A stretch of DNA of 64,000 nucleotides from a filamentous cyanobacterium ESFC-1 (GTDB lineage: Bacteria; Cyanobacteriota; Cyanobacteriia; Cyanobacteriales; Spirulinaceae). The stretch is taken from assembly GCA_000380225.1 (NCBI GenBank), contig KB904821.1, positions 2,676,956 through 2,740,955 on the forward strand, given 5' to 3'. The notes under the pieces were generated by a model. It had not been told where the DNA came from and searched no databases. It saw only the letters and a list, made by a program, of their open reading frames with translations. Made by a program: the position numbers and the translations under genes. This document shows positions 17,888-27,177 of the stretch, piece after piece; position 1 is the first letter of the stretch, and every line of letters begins with the position of its first letter.

Positions 17888-18106
17888 ATGCCATTTGTTA
17901 CCATTCAAATTGCTCAAGGTCACTCCGTTGCCCAAAAACGGGACTTAGCCAAAGCAGTTACCGATACCCTGGTGGCTCAACTGGGAACCAAGCCCGAATG
18001 GGTTACGATTCATATTGATGAATTTGACCGGGAAAACTGGGCTGTTGGGGGTGAGTTACACATCGACAAACCCAGTCGCAAACACCAAAAAGAATCCCTC
18101 AAATAA
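17888..18106 (+). CDS. 4-oxalocrotonate tautomerase family protein
   Basis: A 72-residue member of the tautomerase superfamily: Pro follows the initiator Met (MPFVTIQIAQGHS), giving the catalytic N-terminal proline after Met removal, with the typical QKRDLAKAVTDTL helix and GTKPEWVTIHIDE strand. GGAGG lies 9 bp before the ATG. Similar genes occur in cyanobacterial nif regions; the substrate is unknown. Confidence 0.88.
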   Translation: MPFVTIQIAQGHSVAQKRDLAKAVTDTLVAQLGTKPEWVTIHIDEFDRENWAVGGELHIDKPSRKHQKESLK

Positions 18107-18148
18107 AGTATAACCCTAGAAGTTGTATTTGCTGATTATCAAAAAATC

Positions 18149-18769
18149 ATGAAAGCGGATTGGTTAGTTCAGGAAAATGGCGTTTGTTCCCTTTGCGAGC
18201 GAGTTCGCGAGTGGGACTTAATCGCAGCAGAATATCGCATCTATCGCTTTTTAACCGAAGTAGAAGACGCGATGCGATGGGCGACAGATTCTAACATCGA
18301 TCAAGTGCAATTACTTTCAATTTTACGTCCTTTGACGAGAAAATTAATTCTGAATTGTTATACAGTTCAAACCCGTTTACCTGAACCCAATCCTAAAACT
18401 GGCATTGCCATTGCTTCGTTATACGATGAGTTGGGATTGCCTGTCACGGTGCAAACCGAATCCCACTTGCCGAAAGCCACTTCACCGATTCACAATCATG
18501 GCACTTGGGGCATTATCGCAGTTTTAAGTGGTCAACAAAAAAACACATTTTGGCGACGCGATCCTGTTCCTGATTTTCCCGATCGCATCGAATATGTAGG
18601 CGAGAAAGTGATTAAGCCAGGGGAAATTATTAGTTTTACGACCGATGCGATTCACAGCATCGAAGCCCTCGGAGATGAACCCACCGTTACCTTAAATCTC
18701 TACGGCGAAACGGAAGGTTATAAGCGCTTTATGTTCGACCGCGATCGCGCCTCGGCAAAGCATTTTTAA
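18149..18769 (+). CDS. Cupin protein, cysteine-dioxygenase-like
   Basis: A 206-residue cupin fold protein. The metal-binding motif is visible as SPIHNHGTWGIIAVLSG (residues about 113-129) with a second cupin motif ending TTDAIHSIEALGDEP. This layout resembles the cysteine dioxygenase (type I) family. Substrate is not certain; sulfur amino acid metabolism would suit the neighbourhood. It lies 42 bp after the tautomerase and 28 bp before the NifO-like gene, so these are probably one operon. Confidence 0.75.
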   Translation: MKADWLVQENGVCSLCERVREWDLIAAEYRIYRFLTEVEDAMRWATDSNIDQVQLLSILRPLTRKLILNCYTVQTRLPEPNPKTGIAIASLYDELGLPVTVQTESHLPKATSPIHNHGTWGIIAVLSGQQKNTFWRRDPVPDFPDRIEYVGEKVIKPGEIISFTTDAIHSIEALGDEPTVTLNLYGETEGYKRFMFDRDRASAKHF

Positions 18770-18797
18770 TTGTCGCAAACATTATCTCAAAAAGAAA

Positions 18798-19193
18798 ATG
18801 GTACAAGTTATTTTTTACGAAAAACCTGGCTGTATCAACAACGCCAAACAAAAAGCCTTACTCTGGAAAGCTGGCCATGAGGTCATTTCCCATAACCTTT
18901 TAAAAACTCCTTGGACGGGTCAAAAGTTGCGTCCTTTTTTTGGCGATCGCCCGGTCACGGAATGGTTTAATCAAACAGCCCCGGCGGTCAAATCAGGAGA
19001 GGTGATTCCCGAACAAACTTCCCCCGAAACCGCTTTAGCCCTAATGGTCGCTAATCCCCTCTTGATTCGTCGTCCCTTGCTGCAAGTGGGACATAATTAT
19101 CAAGTGGGCTTTGATTATGCCACGATTGACGCTTGGATTAACCTTAAATCTGACAATCCCTTGGAAGATTTAGAAACCTGTCCTCGTTCTTGA
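18798..19193 (+). CDS. Nitrogenase-associated ArsC/NifO-like protein
   Basis: A 131-residue thioredoxin-fold protein of the ArsC/Spx class. It starts MVQVIFYEKPGCINNAKQK with a single Cys in the position of the ArsC active site and contains NPLLIRRPLLQVG, the ArsC-like Arg motif. The variant matches the 'nitrogenase-associated protein' group that includes NifO, implicated in nitrate-related control in Azotobacter. Its exact role here is unproven. Confidence 0.8.
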   Translation: MVQVIFYEKPGCINNAKQKALLWKAGHEVISHNLLKTPWTGQKLRPFFGDRPVTEWFNQTAPAVKSGEVIPEQTSPETALALMVANPLLIRRPLLQVGHNYQVGFDYATIDAWINLKSDNPLEDLETCPRS

Positions 19194-19269
19194 AAACCCC
19201 GCTTTCTGGTGCAATATTCTCATTCAGTTCGGTTGGTATAGTAATAGTAATACCCAATAAAAACTAACA

Positions 19270-19307
19270 GCCCTTCTCCCTGCGGGAGAGGGGTTTGGGG
19301 TAAGGGC
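19270..19307. repeat. Dispersed 40-bp hairpin repeat, copy A
   Basis: GCCCTTCTCCCTGCGGGAGA followed by GGGGTTTGGGGTAAGGGC. The same unit occurs at 49035-49073 and, on the opposite strand, within the tandem repeats at 26600 and 26722. It contains a CTCCC/GGGAG stem. Common cyanobacterial intergenic repeat type. Confidence 0.75.
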
Positions 19308-19425
19308 AATGGACAGTACAACACCTGTAGGGGAAGATTACTGTACGGAAATTAATTGTAATGACTATAGATGACGGAAATACCAATTCCTGTCACAATA
19401 AAAACAAGAACTGGTTTCATTTTTT

Positions 19426-19782
19426 ATGGCAACTTGGCTTTGTGTAAAAAACTGTGGGGCGTGTTGTCACCTCGATCCCGCCGAACGTCCCGACCTCGAA
19501 AGTTATCTTACCCCCGCCGAACTCGAACATTACCTGAGTTTGGTGGGGGATGAGGGTTGGTGCATTCACTACGACCGCGATCGCCGCAACTGTCGTATTT
19601 ATGAGGATCGTCCGACGTTTTGCCGTGTTAGTCCCGCTACTTTTGAGCGTATGTTTGGTGTTGATGAGACGGAGTTTAACGATTTCGCGATCGCTTGCTG
19701 CGAAGAACAAATTTCTTGGCTCTACGGGGAAGATAGCCCGGAAATGGAGCATTTTGAATCATCTGTGAACAATGAACAATGA
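19426..19782 (+). CDS. YkgJ family cysteine-cluster protein
   Basis: A 118-residue protein of the YkgJ-type zinc/iron-chelating family. It opens with MATWLCVKNCGACCHLDPAE and later has WCIHYDRDRRNCRIYEDRP, TFCRVSP and IACCEEQ, the expected cysteine set. Function is unknown; Fe-S or Zn binding is inferred. The last residues (VNNEQ) derive from the AACAATGA repeat, which runs into a 75-bp tandem duplication. Confidence 0.85.
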   Translation: MATWLCVKNCGACCHLDPAERPDLESYLTPAELEHYLSLVGDEGWCIHYDRDRRNCRIYEDRPTFCRVSPATFERMFGVDETEFNDFAIACCEEQISWLYGEDSPEMEHFESSVNNEQ

Positions 19783-19922
19783 GCAATTTACAATGAGCAA
19801 TTTACAATTTACAACGACCGAACCAATAACCAACAACCAATAACTAATGAACAATGAGCAATTTACAATGAGCAATTTACAATTTACAACGACCGAACCA
19901 ATAACCAACAACCAATAACTAA
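19773..19922. repeat. Perfect 75-bp tandem duplication
   Basis: Two adjacent identical 75-bp units (19773-19847 and 19848-19922) built from AGCAATTTACAAT and CCAATAACCAACAA type short repeats. The left unit includes the stop of the YkgJ-type gene and the right unit ends in the ATG of the TPR gene. Confidence 0.9.
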
Positions 19923-20761
19923 TGCACATCGATTTGTTGGAAAGTCTGACCGAACAGAATCGAAACTGGTCAGAAACCGGGAAACATTTGCTCGAAACCG
20001 GGGAATATCACGAAGCCTTGGCTTATTATGACCGCGCCATAATCGCCGAACCGCAAGATCATCAAGCGTGGTATGAAAGAGGGGTGGTTTTAGAAACCTT
20101 GGGCTTGGCCAAAGAAGCGATCGCGTCTTATGAAAAAGCGACCCAAATCCAACCGCAATCTTATTGGCCTTGGTATGCTTGGGGCTATGTGGCGTTTAAG
20201 GAGTTGGGCGACAACGAGCAGGCTTTGCAGTGTTTTGAGCAGTCTTTGGCGTTGCGTCCTGATGATTATTGGAGTGCTTATCGTCGGGGGGAGGCGTTGC
20301 GTTGTTTGGGGCATTATGGGGCGGCGATCGCGAGTTATGATGCTTTGTTAGAAACGCGATCGCCAGATTACTGGCTGTGGTATCGGCGTGGTGATGCGTT
20401 GCGAGATTGGGGCAAATTCAAGGAAGCATTGTCGAGTTACAGTCACGCGATCGCCCTGAAGCCCCAGGATTTTTGGGCATGGTATCGCAAAGCCGACTTG
20501 CTGCAACGCCTCGGTCGCTGGCAAGCGGCGATCAAGAGCTATGAGCAGGCTTTGGCCGCAGATGATGAGGACGGCCTCGTTTGGTATGAATACGCTTGTT
20601 GCTGTGCGTTGTGCGGCGACTCAGACAAGGCGATTTTGGGGCTACGGGAAGCTTTATCTTTGCAATACCCCGGCGATCGCGAGGCAATTTTGAGCGATCG
20701 CCGTTTGGCTCGGTTGCAGGATCATCCCCAGTTTCAGTTAACGATGACCAATGACCAATGA
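19922..20761 (+). CDS. TPR repeat protein
   Basis: A 279-residue protein made almost entirely of tetratricopeptide repeats. About six to seven 34-residue units can be followed by the recurring W(Y/H)xRG pattern and ALxxYxxAIxxxPQD helices, from residue 20 to 250. No signal peptide, catalytic domain or membrane segment is seen. The C-terminus (MTNDQ) is encoded by the start of a GACCAAT heptamer array. A scaffold role is likely; the partner is unknown. Confidence 0.85.
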   Translation: MHIDLLESLTEQNRNWSETGKHLLETGEYHEALAYYDRAIIAEPQDHQAWYERGVVLETLGLAKEAIASYEKATQIQPQSYWPWYAWGYVAFKELGDNEQALQCFEQSLALRPDDYWSAYRRGEALRCLGHYGAAIASYDALLETRSPDYWLWYRRGDALRDWGKFKEALSSYSHAIALKPQDFWAWYRKADLLQRLGRWQAAIKSYEQALAADDEDGLVWYEYACCCALCGDSDKAILGLREALSLQYPGDREAILSDRRLARLQDHPQFQLTMTNDQ

Positions 20762-20815
20762 CCAATGACCAATGACCAATGACCAATGACCAATGACCAA
20801 TGACCAATGACCAAT
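20744..20815. repeat. GACCAAT heptamer array
   Basis: Ten perfect or near-perfect copies of ATGACCA. The array begins inside the TPR gene, supplies its last five codons and stop, and ends at the convergent DUF2103 gene. Confidence 0.9.
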
Positions 20816-20817
20816 AA

Positions 20818-21120
20818 CTAATCCAGACAAGCCGCGATCGCGTCTTCTAATTCCGTTTTAGAGAGATTAGTCACGATAAACACTTCTTGTACTGTTTTAC
20901 CTTGACGGGCGATCGCCTTGTAACCGCCGCGTAAAGGAACAGAAACCCGAACCTTCATTTTCGGAATGTGACCTTTAGAGCGACTAATGACTCCGGGGGT
21001 GACGGTTTGGATGCCGTCGTGAGTCAGGAGTCGCTCCAACACGGGGATTAACCCGGAAAGATGCGTTGAGTGATTCCAGACTAATCGGCCTTTTTTAGAT
21101 TTTGATTTGGAGCGACCCAT
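20818..21120 (-). CDS. DUF2103 family protein
   Basis: A 100-residue basic protein with the DUF2103 pattern: RLVWNHSTHLSGLIPVLERL, HDGIQTVTPGVISRSKGHIP and GKTVQEVFIVTNLSK. The family is described as possibly metal-binding; function is unknown. It starts 4 bp after clpS ends on the same strand, so the two are likely co-translated. The neighbour hints at a proteostasis link, which is inference. Confidence 0.75.
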   Translation of the reverse strand: MGRSKSKSKKGRLVWNHSTHLSGLIPVLERLLTHDGIQTVTPGVISRSKGHIPKMKVRVSVPLRGGYKAIARQGKTVQEVFIVTNLSKTELEDAIAACLD

Positions 21121-21124
21121 GATT

Positions 21125-21451
21125 TTACGCGGCCTCCAAAGGAGCCATCGTCAAGTCAGCGCGACTGAGTTGTTGATGATATAATTCGGCGGGTTCTTGG
21201 GGCCCGACCCAAACAATGGCTTGGCCTTCGTTGTGTACTTGATGAGTCAAGTCCCAAGCGCGATCGCTGGTCATGTTGGGGATGTATTTCATGAGGCATT
21301 CAGCAACGTGCTGGAAGGTGTTGAAGTCGTCATCTAAGACAATTACTTTGTAGTTGGGATAAGTTTTGCGAACAACCTGTTTAGCTTGGCTCGGCGCTGC
21401 GGTTGGCGAGGCGGCCATCGCCCAACGGGGGGATGAAAGTCTCGTACTCAT
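21125..21451 (-). CDS. clpS: ClpS, Clp protease adaptor
   Basis: Adaptor that delivers N-degron substrates to the ClpCP protease. The core is KVIVLDDDFNTFQHVAECLM with the DD(D)F/N substrate-pocket motif and AWDLTHQVHNEGQAIVWVG. The 108-residue form starts at the ATG at 21451 with AGGA upstream; a TTG at 21484 would add 11 residues. A Ala/Pro/Ser-rich N-terminal extension precedes the core. The divergence from standard ClpS (no IYLxG segment seen) suggests the second cyanobacterial type, ClpS2. Confidence 0.88.
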   Translation of the reverse strand: MSTRLSSPRWAMAASPTAAPSQAKQVVRKTYPNYKVIVLDDDFNTFQHVAECLMKYIPNMTSDRAWDLTHQVHNEGQAIVWVGPQEPAELYHQQLSRADLTMAPLEAA

Positions 21452-21560
21452 GGCGTGGGTGTCCTGTAATATGAATTCCGTCAAAAAGCTAATTTAAGAT
21501 GTCAACATTTTAACGGCAAGTTGGCGCGTTTTTCAAATGCGATTATTTTTTGAGGAAGCC

Positions 21561-22865
21561 TTAAATACTGAAAAATAAAGAAACCCAAGCGGTATAACTC
21601 AGCCAACCGACGAGTATCAACAAAACAGGAGTCCAAAAGGCGGCGATCGCTTCACTGATGCGGCTAATTTGCGTTAGACCACTGTATAAAATCAAGACTG
21701 TGTAGGAGGTCATACTGGTGGTTAAAACAATCATAATCGGCATTCCTAAAAAGGGAGAAAAACCACTGGCCAAAGCTAATAAGCCAATGGGGACAACGGT
21801 TGCCCCTCCTAAGAAAATATCGCTTTCCCAACTGCCACCCCGTCCGGTTAAAAGGCGAGTGATGGCGTTGAGCAGCACAAAACTGGCTAAGGGGACACAC
21901 CCGGCTAAGATGGCATCAAACCAAGCAAAGTTGAATTGATCGCGCCAACCATAGGCCCCGAAACTAAAAGCCGCGATCGCGACCGCGCCCCAAGTCAGAC
22001 CGAGGAAAATGGCTTCAGTCGGCTCGATTTGCTCCCAGACGGCGGCTAAACCTCGTCCGGGGTTAAAAAGGGACAAAAGCAAGTTGCGCCCGATCCAGCT
22101 TATTTTCTGGCGGCTGTGGTGCAGGAGGTTATAACCGCGACGCTGAATTTGGGCTGAAAATCCGGTTTTGAGTTGGCGGAGAGTGGCTTGAGCGAGACGC
22201 TGACCGCTAGAATCGTTTTGGGCTTGGTAGAGTTTAGCGGCGGTTTTGATGTCTGCGATCGCCCCGCCGCGATCGCCCAAATCGTACTGTACTACGCCGC
22301 GATGATAAAATGCGTCAGCGTTGTCAGGATCGAGGTCTAGGGTGCGGTTATAGGCTTCGAGGGCTGATTGGGCATAACCGAGGCGATGTCTGGCTCTGGC
22401 TAAATAATAATAGACTTCGGCATAGTTCGGATCGAGGGCGATCGCTTGATTGCAATCGGCCAATACGGCGCGATCGTTTCCCATGCGATAATAGATTTCA
22501 CCTCGTCGCAGATACGCTTCGACCCACTGCGGACGCAATTCTAGGGCTTGGGTATAACTCGCGATCGCTTGACTGTAAGCGTTTCTTAAGCCTTGCTGCA
22601 CCCCTTTGATGTAATAATCGTAAGCATCGCGATGACGGGGAGGAGGGGAGGGTGCGCGATCGCTTTGATTCGTTTGTACTTGAGCCAAAAGCATTTCATA
22701 GGCTTCGCAAATCTCTCGAAATTGCGCTTGGGCTTGGGTGTTATCCGGATTAAGATCGGGGTGATACTGACGCGCTAATCGACGAAACGCGGTTTTAATT
22801 TCCGCGATCGTCGCATTAGCAGAAACATTGAGTATCTGGTGATATTCCCGGCGATTGTCCGACAT
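21561..22865 (-). CDS. J-domain / TPR membrane protein
   Basis: A 434-residue protein. It has an N-terminal DnaJ domain (residues about 6-68, ARQYHPDLNPDNTQ containing the HPD motif), TPR units from about 95 to 230 (AIASYTQALELRPQWVEAY and following), and a C-terminal region with four to five hydrophobic segments from about 285 to the end. It probably recruits Hsp70 at a membrane; the client is unknown. This domain order is frequent in cyanobacteria. Confidence 0.85.
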   Translation of the reverse strand: MSDNRREYHQILNVSANATIAEIKTAFRRLARQYHPDLNPDNTQAQAQFREICEAYEMLLAQVQTNQSDRAPSPPPRHRDAYDYYIKGVQQGLRNAYSQAIASYTQALELRPQWVEAYLRRGEIYYRMGNDRAVLADCNQAIALDPNYAEVYYYLARARHRLGYAQSALEAYNRTLDLDPDNADAFYHRGVVQYDLGDRGGAIADIKTAAKLYQAQNDSSGQRLAQATLRQLKTGFSAQIQRRGYNLLHHSRQKISWIGRNLLLSLFNPGRGLAAVWEQIEPTEAIFLGLTWGAVAIAAFSFGAYGWRDQFNFAWFDAILAGCVPLASFVLLNAITRLLTGRGGSWESDIFLGGATVVPIGLLALASGFSPFLGMPIMIVLTTSMTSYTVLILYSGLTQISRISEAIAAFWTPVLLILVGWLSYTAWVSLFFSI

Positions 22866-23128
22866 AGAGTTGAGTCACTGATTATGGGTTATTTGTTATC
22901 CGCCACTTATCTTTAATTTCTAATATAAACTGTCTACGATTGGGTTGACGACTGTGTTTTTCAATGAGAGATTAAGTTTTGACCGACTCCCCGCTAGGAA
23001 GGAAAACCGTAAGCTATTGTGGGGAGGAGAATACTTAAAGTTTAGACTTAAGTTTACCTGAGAAATGGTCATCTAGGATAACCCTAGGTTCAGACTTTAC
23101 CCTTTTTTATTTTAGTTTAAATTAATCT

Positions 23129-26100
23129 ATGTATTATCGGGTTGGCGGGAGTTTAAACTATGATACTCCCAGTTATGTTGAAAGACAAGCAGATACAGAA
23201 CTTTATCAAGCTCTAGAAGCCGGAGAGTTTTGTTATATTTTGAACTCTCGTCAAATGGGCAAGTCTTCTTTGCTGGTCAGGATATTGCATCGGTTTAGAC
23301 AACAAGGTTATGTTTGTGCAACCCTAGATATGACTAATATTGGGAGTAATAATATTGAGCCGCAGCAGTGGTATGGCGGTATTATTGGTACGCTGTTTCT
23401 CGAACTCGGTTTAACTGAAAAGTTGAATTTAGTGGCTTGGTTGAAAGAGTATCAAACTTTAGCGCCACTGCAAAAATTAAATCAGTTAATTGTCGAAGTT
23501 TTAAAGCAGGTAGACTCTCAAGAAATACTAATTTTCGTTGATGAAATTGACAGTATTTTAAATTTAGAATTTAACAGCGATGACTTTTTTGCTTTTATTC
23601 GCTATTGTTACAACCAACGGGCAATCGATCCGAGCTATAATCGCTTGCGATTTGCGCTTTTTGGCGTAGCGACTCCCTCAGACTTAATTGCGGATAAAAA
23701 GCGGACTCCTTTTAATATTGGTCGTGCGATCGCGCTACCGGGTTTTACCCTAGCCGAAGCCCAACCTTTAATCGCGGGTTTAGAACCCCATGTCCCGCAG
23801 CCCCAAATCATGCTTCAAGAGGTTTTAAAGTGGACATCTGGGCAACCTTTTTTAACCCAAAAACTCTGCCAACTTATTTTAGAACTCAAACAAAGTTCCG
23901 AGCAAGATTTACACAAAATTCCGGCTGGAATTGAGGCATTTTGGATTGAAAGCTTGGTGCAGAGTAAAATTATTCACCATTGGCAATCTCAAGACGAACC
24001 CGAACACCTCAGAACCATTCGCGATCGCCTGTTATATTCTCCCGAAAATGTCAGCCGCATTTTAGGATTATATCAAAGAATTCGCAGTGGTGAAATTATC
24101 GAAAGCGATGATAGTTACGAACAATCCGAGTTGATTTTAAGTGGTTTGGTTGAGAAATATCGCAACCATCTCCGCATCAAAAATCGCATTTATAAAGAAG
24201 TTTTTAACCTCGATTGGGTACAACAGCAACTGCAAGCTATTCGACCCTATTCTCAAGCCTTTGAAGCCTGGGTTGCATCCGATTGTCGCGATCGCTCTCG
24301 TTTGTTGCGCGGACAAGCCTTAAAAGACGCACAACAATGGTCTCAGGGAAAAAGTTTGAGCGATCGCGATTACCAGTATATCGCCGCTTCTCAGGAGTTA
24401 GAACGAGAAGAAATGCAGATTCAACTCGAAGCCACGCGATCGCGTCTCACACGCTATTTACTCGGTGTCGTCAGTATTGCTTTTCTGATAGCAACGGGCT
24501 TAGGAATCACCGCCTTTTGGCAATATCGTCAAGTTATTCAAAAAGAAAAAGAAGCCCGTATCAGCGAAATAAACGCCCTGGTTGCTGCTTCTGAAGGGGC
24601 TTATAATTCCAATCAAAAATTAGAAGCGTTAACGAATGCCATTACAGCACAAAAACGCTTACAATCCCTAAAAAACGTCAATCCAGAAATTCAAACCGGG
24701 GTTAAAAATAGTTTAGAAAAAGCCGTTTTTGGGGTTCAGGAGTTTAACCAAATTATCGGACACGAAGGCGCGATTCTAGAGGCAGACTTCAGCCCAGATA
24801 ACCAATTAATCGTCACCGGAGGTACCGATAAAACCGTTCGGATATGGCAAAAAGACGGCACATTATTAAATACCTTATCTCACGACGCTACCGTATACAC
24901 CGTCCAATTTAGTCCCGTTGATAACTTAATTGTTGCTGCCAGTTTAGACGGCATTATTAAAATTTGGCAGCCGGACGGCACATTAGTCAAAGAAATTCAA
25001 GCCCATCCCGGCCCAATTTGGTCAGTTAAATTTAGCCCAGACGGACAAACCTTTGTTTCGGGAAGTGGCGATCGCACCGTCAAAATCTGGCAACTCGACG
25101 GCAGTTTAATCGCCACATTACCCGAACATGAAACCACCGTTTGGAGTGTTACTTACAGCCCGAACAACCAACTCATTGCTTCAGCCGATTTAAATGGTAA
25201 TATTAAACTGTGGAATCGCCAAGGTGAATTAATCCAAGAATTGAGTTATCGTCAAAGCGATCGCAGAGTTGCCATTTGGGATTTAGCCTTTAGTCGCGAT
25301 AACAAAACTTTAGCCGCAGCCAGCGCCGATCGTACCATTCAACTGTGGGACTTAGAAACCGCAGAAATGAAAGTTCTTGAAGGTCATAGAAACAGCGTTC
25401 AAAACGTTGTCTTTAGCCCCACCGATCCCTGGTTAATTTCTGTGAGTACCGACGAGACAATTAAAGTCTGGTCACTCACCGGAGAGTTACTACAAACCTT
25501 ACGCGGACACACCGGATTTTTAACAGAAGTAGATATTAGTTCCGATGGTAAAACTATCGCTTCTGTCGGCAGTACTCATGTACGATTGTGGCGACTCGAA
25601 AAACCGTTATTAAACCTTTGGACTGCCCATAATAGTAACATTTGGCCGATTGCATTTAGCCCCACCGGAGAGTCTTTTGCTTCCGGGTCTGACCGTCTCA
25701 AAATTTGGCGATCGGATGGTACATTAATAAAAGACTTACCCGGTCACGATCCGGCTAGTATTGGGGGTTTAGATTGGAGTTCAGACAATCAATGGTTGGC
25801 TTCAGGAGCCGATGACGGTACGATAAATTTATGGCGATCGGATGGCACATTAGTCAAAACCCTACAAGCCCACGACTCCCTGATTACCGATGTCCATTTC
25901 AGCCCCGACAACCGTCAGTTTGTTTCTGCGAGTGACGACACCACCCTGAAACTCTGGACAATCGAGGGGGAGTTGCTTCATACCCTCAACGGTTCAAATT
26001 CTCGCATTTGGAGTGTCGCATTTAGCCCGGATGGGACTTGGTTGGCTTCTGTTGCAGAAGAAGGTACATTGGCGATTTGGGGGACAGATGGTAAATTGAG

Positions 26101-26563
26101 GCAGGCGATCGCGGCCCACGATAATTCCACCTGGGGGGTTGCAGTCAGTCGAGATAATATTATCGCTACCGCCAGTCGGGGTGGTACAGTCAAGTTATGG
26201 ACTCCTGAAGGCGAATTGATCCGCACTCTAGAAGCCAGTCAACACGGCTTCAACAACGTTATCTTCAGCCCCGACGGACAAAAAATCGCCGCAAGCGGAT
26301 CGGACAGTACCGTACAGCTATGGCACATTGACGGGACTCCCCTCAAAACTCTACGCAGACATACCGGAAGTCCCACTGGCTTGGCGTTTCATCCCGACGG
26401 CAATTTATTAGTCACGGGAGGAGAAGATCGTCACTTGATTGTTTGGGATTTAGACACCATTCTCGCAACTGATTTTCTAGAGTATGGTTGTAATTGGATT
26501 CGAGATTATTTAGCAACTCATCCTCAAGTTGAAAATCGCAATTTGTGTGACGATCCGAACTAA
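23129..26563 (+). CDS. AAA-like ATPase with WD40 repeats
   Basis: A 1144-residue protein. An AAA_35-type P-loop domain occupies about 1-330, with ILNSRQMGKSSLLVRIL as Walker A and ILIFVDEIDSIL as Walker B. A transmembrane helix lies at about 443-465, then a short coiled region. From about 545 to 1110 there are some 14 WD40 repeats (AFSPDG and KLW/IW motifs), enough for two propellers. The C-terminal GCNWIRDYLATHPQ tail is shared with the WD40 ORF at 46954-47526. Probably a signalling or scaffold protein; the trigger is unknown. Confidence 0.88.
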   Translation: MYYRVGGSLNYDTPSYVERQADTELYQALEAGEFCYILNSRQMGKSSLLVRILHRFRQQGYVCATLDMTNIGSNNIEPQQWYGGIIGTLFLELGLTEKLNLVAWLKEYQTLAPLQKLNQLIVEVLKQVDSQEILIFVDEIDSILNLEFNSDDFFAFIRYCYNQRAIDPSYNRLRFALFGVATPSDLIADKKRTPFNIGRAIALPGFTLAEAQPLIAGLEPHVPQPQIMLQEVLKWTSGQPFLTQKLCQLILELKQSSEQDLHKIPAGIEAFWIESLVQSKIIHHWQSQDEPEHLRTIRDRLLYSPENVSRILGLYQRIRSGEIIESDDSYEQSELILSGLVEKYRNHLRIKNRIYKEVFNLDWVQQQLQAIRPYSQAFEAWVASDCRDRSRLLRGQALKDAQQWSQGKSLSDRDYQYIAASQELEREEMQIQLEATRSRLTRYLLGVVSIAFLIATGLGITAFWQYRQVIQKEKEARISEINALVAASEGAYNSNQKLEALTNAITAQKRLQSLKNVNPEIQTGVKNSLEKAVFGVQEFNQIIGHEGAILEADFSPDNQLIVTGGTDKTVRIWQKDGTLLNTLSHDATVYTVQFSPVDNLIVAASLDGIIKIWQPDGTLVKEIQAHPGPIWSVKFSPDGQTFVSGSGDRTVKIWQLDGSLIATLPEHETTVWSVTYSPNNQLIASADLNGNIKLWNRQGELIQELSYRQSDRRVAIWDLAFSRDNKTLAAASADRTIQLWDLETAEMKVLEGHRNSVQNVVFSPTDPWLISVSTDETIKVWSLTGELLQTLRGHTGFLTEVDISSDGKTIASVGSTHVRLWRLEKPLLNLWTAHNSNIWPIAFSPTGESFASGSDRLKIWRSDGTLIKDLPGHDPASIGGLDWSSDNQWLASGADDGTINLWRSDGTLVKTLQAHDSLITDVHFSPDNRQFVSASDDTTLKLWTIEGELLHTLNGSNSRIWSVAFSPDGTWLASVAEEGTLAIWGTDGKLRQAIAAHDNSTWGVAVSRDNIIATASRGGTVKLWTPEGELIRTLEASQHGFNNVIFSPDGQKIAASGSDSTVQLWHIDGTPLKTLRRHTGSPTGLAFHPDGNLLVTGGEDRHLIVWDLDTILATDFLEYGCNWIRDYLATHPQVENRNLCDDPN

Positions 26564-26842
26564 AAGAAAGCCCGACAAAATCGCCGCTATTGGCTTTTTG
26601 CCCTCACCCCAAATCCCTCTCCCACTCCGGAGAGGGGCTGTTATTTTTGATTTGATATAGCGATAGAATCAATCGTCAAAGCTAAAAGAAAGCCCGACAA
26701 AATCACCGCCATTAGCTTTTTGCCCTCACCCCAAACCCCTCTCTCACTCCGGAGAGGGGCTGTTATTTTTGATTTGATATAGCGATAGAATCAATCGTCA
26801 AAGCTAAAAGAAAGCCCGACAAAATCACCGCCATTAGCTTTT
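26560..26842. repeat. 122-bp tandem duplication of a gene 3' end
   Basis: Copies start at 26560, 26682 and 26804 (the third partial), each beginning CTAAAAGAAAGCCCGACAAAAT. The third copy is the genuine 3' end of the lipoprotein gene at 26791-27177; the other two carry the dispersed hairpin repeat (CTCACCCCAAA...). The first copy abuts the stop codon of the AAA-WD40 gene. Confidence 0.9.
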
Positions 26843-27177
26843 TGACAAACTATTTCTTTGTTATTATTTTCGTCTTTGAAACATTGCACCACATCTTCTA
26901 AACCCCGAATATTGTCTTTATATTGACCCGGATCGAGGTCGAGGCGATCGCGGAATTGCGCCCAAGTAACATCAATAACATCCCCATCGCAGACCATTTC
27001 CACTTCTCCGCGTTCGATATCCACATCACCTAAATCTACTTCGGCTTCCGCATCTTCTATTTCAATCAAGCGGCAAGCTTCGAGTTGGGTGGAATTGTTA
27101 CAAGCGGCTAAACCTGCGGTGGTAATGCCTGCAAAAAACAAGGCTAAGGCTAAATTAAGTTTAGAGCGATCGCGCAT
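26791..27177 (-). CDS. Putative small lipoprotein
   Basis: A 128-residue protein with a basic N-terminus, a hydrophobic stretch and a lipobox-like TAGLAAC at about residues 20-26, indicating export and lipidation. The mature part is acidic (EIEDAEAEVDLGDVDIERGE) with three further cysteines. No family is recognised. Its final 17 codons lie in the 122-bp tandem repeat, so the gene end has been copied twice downstream. Confidence 0.6.
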   Translation of the reverse strand: MRDRSKLNLALALFFAGITTAGLAACNNSTQLEACRLIEIEDAEAEVDLGDVDIERGEVEMVCDGDVIDVTWAQFRDRLDLDPGQYKDNIRGLEDVVQCFKDENNNKEIVCQKANGGDFVGLSFSFDD

